Both the position numbers and the translations under genes were made by a program. A stretch of 64,000 bases of DNA from Mariprofundaceae bacterium (lineage in GTDB: Bacteria > Pseudomonadota > Zetaproteobacteria > Mariprofundales > Mariprofundaceae): contig JAUZQO010000029.1 of assembly GCA_030950925.1 (NCBI GenBank), forward strand, positions 1 through 64,000. Direction: 5' to 3'. Below are positions 24,572 to 33,902 of the stretch, piece after piece. Under the pieces are notes generated by a model. It saw only the letters and a program-made list of their open reading frames with translations, was not told where the DNA came from and ran no database searches. The stretch's first letter is position 1; every line of letters begins with the position of its first letter.

Positions 24572-24930
24572 ATATTGACCAATCTTGAGGAAGGCGATGT
24601 CCTATTTATTGATGAAATTCATCGGCTTAGTCCTCAAGTGGAAGAAATTTTATATCCTGCGATGGAGGATTTTCAATTGGACATTGTCATTAGCCAAGAG
24701 CCTGCGGCACGCTCCATCAAAATGGATTTACCTCGCTTTACTCTGATCGGTGCAACCACACGCGCAGGGTTATTGAGCCATCCATTGCCGAAGAACGGAC
24801 ACGATTGAAGATCGTTTGGGAACCTTTTTTGATGCAGCAAGGTATAATTTCACGCACCCCACGTGGTCGAGTCGCCACACCATTGGCATACAGTCATTTG
24901 GGAAAAATATTACCCTACAAGGCACATTGT
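24572..24930 (+). pseudogene. ruvB: ruvB remnant, two pieces
   Basis: The first piece reads [19 protein letters not shown] (Walker B), then DFQLDIVI and LIGATTRAG (sensor 1), and ends at a stop at 24806-24808. The N-terminal Walker A part is missing. The second piece begins near 24801 with TIED and, after an extra C near 24813, continues as [19 protein letters not shown] and AYSHLG, the RuvB C-terminal winged helix. The AAA lid between them is deleted. The gene cannot make a working ATPase. Confidence 0.88.
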
Positions 24931-24934
24931 TACC

Positions 24935-25351
24935 ATGACAAGTCATACAACGAAGGTAAATCATTGGTCTGTGCGTGTTTATTATGAAGATACCGATCAT
25001 GCAGGCGTGGTTTATTATGCCAATTATCTCAAATTCATGGAGCGTGGTCGTACCGAAATGCTACGTCAGTGTGGCATTGAACAAAGCAGCATTCAAACAC
25101 AATACGGTGTGGTGTTTGCCGTGACTGAAGCCAATATTCGATACTTTACCCCTGCTCGATTCGATGATGCTTTGGATGTCGAAAGTCAGATTCAAACCCT
25201 CAAAGGTGCACGTTTAAATTTTTTACAAAAAATTTGGCGACATCAAACCTTATTGGCTGAGGCCACCGTGAATGTGGCTTGTATGGATTTGAACGGCAAA
25301 GCCACACGGATACCTGCATCTATTGTGGCAGCCCTTCAAACCCAGTTTTAA
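24935..25351 (+). CDS. ybgC: YbgC/FadM-type acyl-CoA thioesterase
   Basis: The 138-residue hotdog-fold protein has the catalytic motif [26 protein letters not shown] split around Asp and Tyr; [13 protein letters not shown] is diagnostic. I chose the ATG at 24935; a longer frame to 24863 would run into ruvB sequence. Downstream of ruvC-ruvA-ruvB is the usual place for ybgC in many proteobacteria, and here it survived the decay of its neighbours. The tolQRAB genes that often follow are absent. Confidence 0.9.
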   Translation: MTSHTTKVNHWSVRVYYEDTDHAGVVYYANYLKFMERGRTEMLRQCGIEQSSIQTQYGVVFAVTEANIRYFTPARFDDALDVESQIQTLKGARLNFLQKIWRHQTLLAEATVNVACMDLNGKATRIPASIVAALQTQF

Positions 25352-25401
25352 CCAAAAGATTCAATCCAACCCCGACAGAATCTTAGGAAACCCTATACCA
25401 C

Positions 25402-25980
25402 TCATCCATCAATAAATAACATTTGACTGTTTTCACCGTCATATTGAGCCCGACTCCAACAAGCATACGGCATGGTAATATTACGCGTATAAGCAATGGG
25501 TTGGCCTTCAATATGTGCAATCAACATACGTGTACTACCTGAATGTCCGACCACCAACACATGTTGTTTGTTATATGTCGCACACATATCTTGCCAAAAA
25601 TCGGTGATGCGCATCTGTAGCTCTTCGGGAGACTCACCGTTTGGTGGTCGCATACCTGTAGGGTCAGCACGCCAACATGCCAATATACCAGGAAATTCTA
25701 ATTCTATTTCATCATGGGTTTTATCTTCCCAATCACCATAATGCATTTCCGCCATACGTTCATCGGTGATGCAATGGATGCCCGTTGATGTTGCCCATAT
25801 TTGCGCAAGTTCAGCACAACGACGTAGTGGTGAAGTGATGATAATATCCACGTTATTGACAAGTTTTCGCCAAACACTTTCCATCTGTTGGTGACCCATA
25901 TTGCTTAAATCAGCTTCCACACGCCCCCGATATTTCACCCCACCCTGCAAAGCTCCGTGCCGCAATAAATCCACTATCAT
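25402..25980 (-). CDS. Histidine phosphatase (alpha-ribazole phosphatase/CobC-like)
   Basis: The 192-residue protein begins with the phosphohistidine motif [10 protein letters not shown]. It has [29 protein letters not shown] and [15 protein letters not shown] with the second catalytic His. These fit CobC-like members of the phosphoglycerate mutase superfamily. No cobalamin genes are adjacent, so the substrate is not fixed by context. It is divergent from folE. Confidence 0.85.
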   Translation of the reverse strand: MIVDLLRHGALQGGVKYRGRVEADLSNMGHQQMESVWRKLVNNVDIIITSPLRRCAELAQIWATSTGIHCITDERMAEMHYGDWEDKTHDEIELEFPGILACWRADPTGMRPPNGESPEELQMRITDFWQDMCATYNKQHVLVVGHSGSTRMLIAHIEGQPIAYTRNITMPYACWSRAQYDGENSQMLFIDG

Positions 25981-26064
25981 TTTAAAGTCTCCCCATCATT
26001 TCAACGTGTTTCTATGCTATTTATTCGCTATCCTGCGCCATTATTTGCAACGAGGATTTCCTAT

Positions 26065-26661
26065 ATGCTAAGAGATATTGATTTAACTGACCCAAAAAAT
26101 GTCGAGGCCATGAAACATGTGCGCGGCTTACTCACTTATATGGGCGAAAACCCTGAACGCGAAGGTCTTTTAGAAACACCAGCGCGAGTTTTATCCGCCA
26201 TGCATGAACATTTCAAGGGCTATCAAGAAGACCCCAAAGAACATTTATTAAAAACCTTTGAAGAAGTCGAAGGCTATGATGAAGTGGTACTGGTGTCAGA
26301 TATTGATTTACACAGCCATTGCGAACATCACTTGGTACCTTTTGTCGGCAAAGCCCATGTCGCTTATATCCCTGATGGTCGGGTGGTTGGTTTATCCAAA
26401 CTCGCACGTGTAGTGGATGGTTATAGCAAACGTTTGCAAGTACAGGAAAAGTTGACCATGCAAATTGCACAAGCCATTGAAGAAATCTTACAACCTTCGG
26501 GCGTGGCTGTCATCATCCAATGTCAGCACTTTTGTATGTGTCACCGTGGTGTCCATAAACCCAATGCTTGGACGACTACGTCCAAATTGACGGGTGCATT
26601 CCTCAACAACCCATCTTCTCGCTCCGAATTATTTCAATTGATTGATATGAATAAACGCTAA
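26065..26661 (+). CDS. folE: GTP cyclohydrolase I
   Basis: The 198-residue enzyme opens GTP to dihydroneopterin triphosphate for folate synthesis. The zinc and catalytic motifs [19 protein letters not shown] and [16 protein letters not shown] are intact. The ATG at 26065 follows GAGGAT by 8 bases and begins MLRDIDLTD; the 51-base upstream extension is unlikely to be translated. Confidence 0.95.
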   Translation: MLRDIDLTDPKNVEAMKHVRGLLTYMGENPEREGLLETPARVLSAMHEHFKGYQEDPKEHLLKTFEEVEGYDEVVLVSDIDLHSHCEHHLVPFVGKAHVAYIPDGRVVGLSKLARVVDGYSKRLQVQEKLTMQIAQAIEEILQPSGVAVIIQCQHFCMCHRGVHKPNAWTTTSKLTGAFLNNPSSRSELFQLIDMNKR

Positions 26662-26712
26662 TATGCCTCATTGATGCTACCCATAAACACGCTCTTTGAT
26701 TAGGATTTGCTC

Positions 26713-27395
26713 ATGGCTCATATATACTCTGTATTACTTCTCGAAGATGAAACCCCAACACGCGAATACCTCACTGCCATGATTGATGTACACCCCAATC
26801 TCACACTTTTTCATGCTTCTGCCAGTTGTGCGGAAGCAAGGCAAGCCTTAAAGAATGGTGTGCCTGATGTTTTGGTTGCCGATATTGGCTTACCGGATGG
26901 CAGTGGCATTGATATTGTTCGAGAAGCATGTGAAAAGTATGAAAATCTTGAAGCCATGGTTATTACTGTACATGGTGATGAAGAAAATGTTGTCCAAGCT
27001 TTGGAAGCAGGTGCGACGGGTTATTTGCTTAAAGAGCAAGCTTTTGATGAGTTGGGAAGCGCGATTCTATCTTTGATGGCTGGAGAAACAGCCATTAGCC
27101 CTAAAATTGCACGCTTTCTTCTCAAACGTTTTATGCCTGCAAAAAAAATACAGAAACATTGCCAATCAAGAAAAATAAACCAACGCCGCTTAAACATCAT
27201 TTAACCGACCGAGAAAATGAAGTCCTTGTATACATTTCACGGGGATATTCTTATCAAGAAATTGGCGAAACCTTGAAATTATCTACCAATACCATTCGCG
27301 CACATATTCGTAATATTTACCGAAAACTTGCCGTTAAATCACGTTCTGAAGCCGTCTTTGAAGCCATGCAACTGGGCATTATCACCCTAAAATAA
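26713..27395 (+). pseudogene. NarL/LuxR-type response regulator broken at an A8 run
   Basis: The first frame gives a receiver domain: LLLEDETPTREYL (acid pocket), VLVADIGLPDGSGID (phospho-Asp), VITVHGDEENV and GYLLKEQ (conserved Lys). At gcAAAAAAAAtac (27141-27148) the frame is one base short. Restoring a ninth A joins it to LPIKKNKPTPLKHH and a complete LuxR HTH (LTDRENEVLVYISRGYSYQEI ... STNTIRAHIRNIYRKL, where the first is given in two parts). It may be a real frameshift mutation, a read error in a homopolymer, or a slippage site that makes both short and full products. TAGGA precedes the ATG at 26713. No sensor kinase gene is adjacent. Confidence 0.75.
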
Positions 27396-27465
27396 CACTC
27401 ACTATTCAGCTTTAAATCTGAACAATAAGATTCAATATTGAGCCATACAGAATACCCTATAATAC

Positions 27466-29997
27466 CTATTGGATCATACGCAAGCGCATCACATCCAATG
27501 CTGTAGGCTTGACTGTGGATGTGATTAATATTTGTTGAATGGCTTTCCAATTCAAAGGTTTCTTTTGCCGCTGACCATGCTCAACATCCTTCTGTGCCAA
27601 ACGTGGAAAATCCCTTAAAGGTATGAGTATATCTTGCCACACACCCAATAGATCAGGCTGCATATACCCCATGAGTAACACTGAACCATGAAAACCTTGC
27701 GAATCTTCCAAGGCAATACGTATCCCTTCTCCCGTTAGAGCATGCAAACGAACACGAAGCTGTAACATAGCTTTATCCACAATATGGCTCATATCTATGT
27801 TATCACCCTCATCCACAGGCATAACCAAACCCGAAGGCACCGATGTCAAACCCATATATAATATCACCTGCCCATGTTCTTGTTGATAATAAGCCTTCAC
27901 TTTACCCCAGTGATAAACGTCAGGCTCATTCTCCAATGGATAAGTATATAAAGTTTGCACTGGATAAGGTTTCATCACAAAACATGATGGAAATATATCT
28001 TTCTTACTCTGATGACCTGCTGCATCAGCAGTCCACAAGGTTATTTGACACTGCTCACGAGAAAAATGCCCTCGGTTTGCCAAACCATGCCAAGTAAAGT
28101 GAATATCGCTACCTACCCCTGTAAACATCCGTTCAGCCTGTGAATCCAGACCTTTGATGGTGATACGCCAACGACTCCATTCATTGCTTTGCATATAAGC
28201 TTCCGCTGCCTGCCCAGATGTGCCATCAAATGGAAACCCCGAGACATAAGCTGCTTGCAATAAATATGGAGCATGGTGATCTTGATTCTGGCGCAATCTC
28301 TCCCAAGATTGCCACGCCTTTAAGGCTGGCTTAGTGACACCTGATTTATCCGCCAAACCCAATGTTTTCTCTGCCTCTGCAAACCAGCCGACATGCTTGG
28401 GATCATCAAAAAGTGCAAAATAAGATGCGCCAATCACGCCATGATAAGCCAGTTCAGGCATGGCATCACGAAACCGTTCAATCATACGCGCTTGTTTTTT
28501 CTCCCATCCCCCAAGCGATGAGACTGCCAAATAAGCCAAATAAATCGGCTTATGAAATGCTTGCTGAAGAAACGATGCCAAACGTAAACTTCGATCCACA
28601 GGGTTCCAAGCAGCATCCATCGCAGAACGTCCATCAAAGCTCGACATCATCTCTTGAAAACCCACAAAATCAGAATGTTGTACAGCCTCACCCATCACAT
28701 CAAGCAAGGAAGATTCCTGTGTATCCGTCCAATTTCCCAACACAAAACCGACCCGAGAACCAGCCACCGATTGGTGGATCATATCCACCACCTCTCGACT
28801 TAAAGTTCCCCAAGGCTGCCATTTTTCAATACCATGTTTATTAAACTCAGGTTCAAGCAGTACCCACACTTCAGGTAGGTCACGAATCAATGGAATCAAT
28901 TGCTCACGAATATGGCGGAGATATTCAGCTTGATGTTGACGTACAAAAGACGGGCTAATTTGATCGCCAAAGTACCAATCCACAATCACAGGTGTATATC
29001 CTGCCTGTACCAGTGCCTTCAAACGGTCAGGGGTTTCCCATTGCCAATCTGTATTACGGGTGAGCCAATGGGTCACCGACTGCGGATGTAAACCAAGTTT
29101 TTGACTCCAACTTGCCAAGGGTTGGTAATGCTCTTCACTTCCCACAGGCATATCCACATCGATACGATCCCCAATGCCCAACATAAATCCATACTTCTGA
29201 ATAAATGCTGTGCCTTTTTCTTCCATCTCTTGCCGCTGATTCAAATGTTCCAAGCGAGAATTTGCCTTATTGAACCACACGCGGGATAAATAATTATCTT
29301 TGGCAAAGCTTATGCCCAACATATTCATGGACATGTGTTTTTCTTTCAGTTTTTGATAAGCACGTCTTGATGCCTGCCACTGTTTAGCATCTTCCAAAGC
29401 CACAGCCATGCCATACATCGCATTATCAACATAGTTAGAGCGTGGGTAATTTTTCAGTAATTTTCGATAAGATTGTTCTGCAGCTGCGACATTATGCACA
29501 TCCAACAACTGCATATACGCCATGATATTTAAAGCATCATCCGCCAAGCGACTGTCTGGATATCTTTGCAACAGACTTTTCAACAAGGAAATAGCATCAT
29601 CATCATGGGATAAAGCACGTTGATTGAGTGCCTGTAACATCAGATTCAGAATATCAGGATTTTTTTCTTTGAGACCACTGCGAATCAAACTCACTTTTAA
29701 TTGTGCATCCACACGGTGTACGCTGTTTAAACGATGTTTTAAAAATTGGCGGTAAGCCTGAAAAGCTTGCTTGGGTTGGTATTTTAGTTCCCAAGCACGC
29801 CCCAATAGATAATCACCTTGGTGTGATTGCGTTGTATTGGGGAACTCTCGCTGTAAACGATTCGCAAGCTTGATGACATCATCGGGCTGGTCTTGTTGCA
29901 AGGCTAGTAATGCCTTTTGATACACATCTTCAGCATCAGCCCATGCCCCTGTGGGCAGTACATACAAGCATATACTTAAAAAAATAAGTGTTCTCAT
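27466..29997 (-). CDS. Secreted TPR protein with TIM-barrel-like and beta-rich domains
   Basis: The 843-residue protein has a signal peptide (ending near GAWA, residue 20). Helical TPR-like repeats follow to about 240 (AEDVYQKALLALQQ, DDAISLLKSLLQRYPDS, AEQSYRKLLKNYPRS). A middle region (about 290-600) looks like a glycoside-hydrolase-type barrel: GYTPVIVDWYFGD, VWVLLEPEFNKHG with a possible acid Glu, VGFVLGNWTD, KPIYLAYLAVSSLGG and GVIGASYFALFDD. No second catalytic Glu is obvious. The last 240 residues are beta-rich. The gene follows the HAMP protein gene by 6 bases. Function unknown; envelope glycan binding or degradation is an inference. Confidence 0.7.
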   Translation of the reverse strand: MRTLIFLSICLYVLPTGAWADAEDVYQKALLALQQDQPDDVIKLANRLQREFPNTTQSHQGDYLLGRAWELKYQPKQAFQAYRQFLKHRLNSVHRVDAQLKVSLIRSGLKEKNPDILNLMLQALNQRALSHDDDAISLLKSLLQRYPDSRLADDALNIMAYMQLLDVHNVAAAEQSYRKLLKNYPRSNYVDNAMYGMAVALEDAKQWQASRRAYQKLKEKHMSMNMLGISFAKDNYLSRVWFNKANSRLEHLNQRQEMEEKGTAFIQKYGFMLGIGDRIDVDMPVGSEEHYQPLASWSQKLGLHPQSVTHWLTRNTDWQWETPDRLKALVQAGYTPVIVDWYFGDQISPSFVRQHQAEYLRHIREQLIPLIRDLPEVWVLLEPEFNKHGIEKWQPWGTLSREVVDMIHQSVAGSRVGFVLGNWTDTQESSLLDVMGEAVQHSDFVGFQEMMSSFDGRSAMDAAWNPVDRSLRLASFLQQAFHKPIYLAYLAVSSLGGWEKKQARMIERFRDAMPELAYHGVIGASYFALFDDPKHVGWFAEAEKTLGLADKSGVTKPALKAWQSWERLRQNQDHHAPYLLQAAYVSGFPFDGTSGQAAEAYMQSNEWSRWRITIKGLDSQAERMFTGVGSDIHFTWHGLANRGHFSREQCQITLWTADAAGHQSKKDIFPSCFVMKPYPVQTLYTYPLENEPDVYHWGKVKAYYQQEHGQVILYMGLTSVPSGLVMPVDEGDNIDMSHIVDKAMLQLRVRLHALTGEGIRIALEDSQGFHGSVLLMGYMQPDLLGVWQDILIPLRDFPRLAQKDVEHGQRQKKPLNWKAIQQILITSTVKPTALDVMRLRMIQ

Positions 29998-30003
29998 GTG
30001 CTC

Positions 30004-30600
30004 TTACTTCGATGATTTCGATAAGGTAAAATAATCCAGTTGCGATTCAAGATCAGCAATCACCTGTGCTAAATGTGCTTGCTCTTGACCTTTCAATTGA
30101 ATCTTATTCAGTTTATGGACATGTGTTTGAATGCTTTGCACCGCATCATGTAAATGCGTGACCGAGTCATTGATAGAACTCGCCACATCTTGATATTCAT
30201 CACCTTTCCTCAAATAGATGCGTGTGCTTAAGTCCCCTTTACCAATACGGTACATATCAGCTTTCAAGCGATACAAAGGTCCACCCAGCTTATAGGTCAT
30301 GAAAACAGAGGCGATGATGGTAATCACCGCGTTGATACTTCCCAAAATCAAAAGCCACTTGATCATGGTTTCCTGCATACCTGGAATATTTTGCGTTATG
30401 CTTTGAAGTTCTTCAGGGGCAAAATAAAGCGGCATATCGCCACCTGAAAAAAGCTCAAGCAAGTGAGTATAGAAAAATGCCAATGCTACCGTTGAAATAA
30501 GCACACTTAAGAGTGTTAAGAGCAATACTCGCCACATTTGACGCATACGAAATGCACGCTCAACCAGTACCATATTTTTCAAACTACGGTTTTTTCTCAT
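30004..30600 (-). CDS. Two-helix membrane protein with HAMP domain, no output domain
   Basis: The 198-residue protein has two membrane helices (about 22-45 and 82-104) around a short periplasmic loop. A HAMP segment follows (GGPLYRLKADMYRIGKGDLS), then a coiled-coil-prone C-terminus (SSINDSVTHLHDAVQSIQ, DLESQLDYF). No kinase, methyl-accepting, GGDEF or EAL domain is attached. It is 6 bases upstream of the secreted TPR protein gene. It may pass a periplasmic signal to an unknown partner or anchor that protein. Confidence 0.75.
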   Translation of the reverse strand: MRKNRSLKNMVLVERAFRMRQMWRVLLLTLLSVLISTVALAFFYTHLLELFSGGDMPLYFAPEELQSITQNIPGMQETMIKWLLILGSINAVITIIASVFMTYKLGGPLYRLKADMYRIGKGDLSTRIYLRKGDEYQDVASSINDSVTHLHDAVQSIQTHVHKLNKIQLKGQEQAHLAQVIADLESQLDYFTLSKSSK

Positions 30601-30645
30601 GCTTCCCCCAAGTGTTGCAGATTGTGCTGAATATCAACGTTAAAT

Positions 30646-30699
30646 CTTGGGTTAAGCGAAAAGCTTGCCAACACTCCAGAGTTGGGGGGAGTTCCCAAG
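30646..30699 (-). ncRNA. Possible structured 5' leader (compact three-way junction)
   Basis: On the minus strand the outer stem cttggg/cccaag (30694-30699 with 30646-30651) encloses two hairpins: ccaac/gttgg (30681-30685 with 30668-30672) and aagc/gctt (30663-30666 with 30654-30657). It lies about 45 bases upstream of the HAMP gene start. It matches no riboswitch consensus that I know; the fold was drawn by hand. Confidence 0.3.
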
Positions 30700-30785
30700 C
30701 GACCTACCTCGATATTCATCATTTTTTTATTTTTACACTTATTTTACGCTGTAGCCAAGAATGCTCATCATGCTATGGCATGCCA

Positions 30786-31901
30786 TTATTTTAAAGCATA
30801 ACCATACAACAACATATCATACTCACCCATGATAAACATGTGCTCCACGGCTTCTTGAAAAACAAGTGCAAGCTGTGCATCACGCAATACAAAGCCTGTA
30901 TGGGAAAGGTTTTTTCCTGTACGAATGACACGAAAATTTTGTGGTGCGATATGTTCATAATGACGCAACATTGAGGCATCATGTACGACCACATCTGCAT
31001 CGCCTTGTAAAAATAACATCACGGCATCGCGTAATTCATCGACTTGCACGGGAGCCTGTTCCAAAAGCCTGACCGTGTTCGTACCTGCTTTGGTCACCAC
31101 AACCTTATTTTGCAAGTCAGATATATTTTTTACTTCATAATCTGCACGTAAATAATCCACAACTGCAAAGGTAATAATCAATGATAGAAAAGCTGGTCCT
31201 TTAATCAATTGGAATGCATCCAACAATTTATCCCTTGTACTATGCCAAGGTATTTTTGCATCACGACTATAATGCACGGCAACCGTCTCATGAAATGCCG
31301 TGGCAAACCGATGCATGCGCGTCATGTCTTCATGCTTTAATTTGCGATAATTCAAAGTCGTATAAATCATCAGCGACAACACAAAAAAAACAATCAAAGC
31401 ATATAACTCTTTAGAAACTTGCGTATCTTTAGCAAAACCAGTCAATATTGCCAATTCATCCTGACGCAGTTCAGGCACAAACAACATGCCTTGATCACGG
31501 CGACTTTGAGTATCCGTAATCCCTCCCGCTGCCACATCAATTTTTCCCCGCTTCAAGTCCTTCAGTAAGGTGGATAACTGATGATAAGGTATCCATTGAA
31601 TCTCTTGCTCCGTGAGTTCTGTGATACGATGGAGGTAATCCACACTTAAGCCATGAAATTTTCCATCTGTATCTGCCATAACAAATGGGGGTGTTTGTGT
31701 ATTTAAACCCACACGCAGCAGATGCTTGTCCTGTGCTAGCCTTCTCATGCGTAACAATGCGGGGTCTTTCTCATCGACTGCGAAAGAAAGCAACACATCT
31801 TGATAATAGGATGCATCCGTAACATTGGGCAATGTTTTTTGCTGATCACATGCCACCAATAACAACACACTTACCATCAAAAAGACCTTAAAACAATTCA
31901 T
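30786..31901 (-). CDS. Family 3 substrate-binding lipoprotein split by two membrane helices
   Basis: The 371-residue protein starts at an ATG with AGAGGA upstream and has lipobox LLLVAC. Lobe 1 is SBP_bac_3-like (LRVGLNTQTPPFVMADTDG, GLSVDYLHRITEL, DVAAGGITDTQSRRDQ). Then come two hydrophobic helices (LYALIVFFVLSLMIYTTL; AFLSLIITFAVVDYL) separated by about 55 residues. Lobe 2 follows (VVVTKAGTNTVRLLEQ, DADVVVHDASMLRHY). This order matches ionotropic glutamate-receptor-like proteins such as GluR0, but no TVGYG-type filter is visible between the helices. Confidence 0.72.
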   Translation of the reverse strand: MNCFKVFLMVSVLLLVACDQQKTLPNVTDASYYQDVLLSFAVDEKDPALLRMRRLAQDKHLLRVGLNTQTPPFVMADTDGKFHGLSVDYLHRITELTEQEIQWIPYHQLSTLLKDLKRGKIDVAAGGITDTQSRRDQGMLFVPELRQDELAILTGFAKDTQVSKELYALIVFFVLSLMIYTTLNYRKLKHEDMTRMHRFATAFHETVAVHYSRDAKIPWHSTRDKLLDAFQLIKGPAFLSLIITFAVVDYLRADYEVKNISDLQNKVVVTKAGTNTVRLLEQAPVQVDELRDAVMLFLQGDADVVVHDASMLRHYEHIAPQNFRVIRTGKNLSHTGFVLRDAQLALVFQEAVEHMFIMGEYDMLLYGYALK

Positions 31902-31946
31902 GTTTTCCTCTCTTGAATTCAAAATCATGCCCTACATAGTGCGCGC

Positions 31947-32768
31947 ATGCAGCGCACCTTATCTTCAATCATCTTTGTAACACTCACATGTTTAGGTTCA
32001 ACCCTTTGGGCATCTGAAATAAAGCCCAAATGGGAAGTGGGGGGGGCTTTGGCATTGGCTTCCATTCCGCAATACATGGGTAGCAATGAACGTTATCAAC
32101 TCGCATTTCCTGTACCTTACTTTATTTATCGCAGCCCACGTGTTCATATCAATCGCGGTGGTATACGCACCAAAATACTTGATATCGACAGCTTGAGCAT
32201 TGATGCATCTTTTGGTGCAGGTTTGTCTGTTTCCCGCAACAATAAAGCTCGTCAAGGCATGCCCAGTCTACCTTTTACCTTTCAATTGGGACCTCGACTT
32301 AATTGGAAAATCAAAGAAACAATCCATCAAGGTCTTAAATTTCACTTACCTTTACGCTGGAATATCGATACATCCCTTCATAATGCTGGCTGGTTGATTG
32401 AACCTGAATTTTTATGGAATGCGAACCTATCAAATTCCAGTCATGTCTACCTTGGTATCGGCAGCACATTCACCTCGCAAGTGTTCAATGATCGCTATTA
32501 CACTGTTCCCAATAGCTATGCCACACCCATACGCCCAAGTTATCAAGCCAGTAGCGGTCTTCACTCTATATTTTTACAAAGTTCCATCCATTATACCTAT
32601 TCCCCCGCACTTTCCATGTTCGCCGCTATGCGCTATCGCAATATGAAAGTCGGTCATATCTCACAAAGCCCTTTGGTCAAAACACCGCATTATTTATCTG
32701 TTTTTTTAGGTATGTCATATTTATTTTGGGCATCTGATGAAAAAGTTTTGAGCGATGATCAAGATTAG
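31947..32768 (+). CDS. MipA/OmpV family outer-membrane protein
   Basis: The 273-residue protein has a signal peptide (cut near LWA-SE, residue 23). The OmpV/MipA pattern is WEVGGALALASIPQYMGS, FPVPYFIYRSPRVHIN and GIRTKI, with alternating beta-strand sequence to the C-terminus (SVFLGMSYLF). It is divergent from the receptor-like gene with only about 45 bases between, so both promoters must overlap. No good Shine-Dalgarno is seen. Confidence 0.85.
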   Translation: MQRTLSSIIFVTLTCLGSTLWASEIKPKWEVGGALALASIPQYMGSNERYQLAFPVPYFIYRSPRVHINRGGIRTKILDIDSLSIDASFGAGLSVSRNNKARQGMPSLPFTFQLGPRLNWKIKETIHQGLKFHLPLRWNIDTSLHNAGWLIEPEFLWNANLSNSSHVYLGIGSTFTSQVFNDRYYTVPNSYATPIRPSYQASSGLHSIFLQSSIHYTYSPALSMFAAMRYRNMKVGHISQSPLVKTPHYLSVFLGMSYLFWASDEKVLSDDQD

Positions 32769-32805
32769 TTCAATAGTCGTATCATGCAGCAAGTATTTTT
32801 GCTGA

Positions 32806-33825
<1,020 letters not shown>

Positions 33826-33853
33826 ATTCACGGTTTGAAGCTGCCTAAAAATA

Positions 33854-33883
33854 AAAAAGGCGCGGCAAATGCCGCGCCTTTTT
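33854..33883. terminator. Bidirectional terminator between trxB and icd
   Basis: A 13-bp perfect stem (33854-33866 with 33871-33883) around aaat ends in A and T runs on both sides, suiting both convergent genes. Confidence 0.93.
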
Positions 33884-33902
33884 CATGCCATCATATTATG
33901 AC

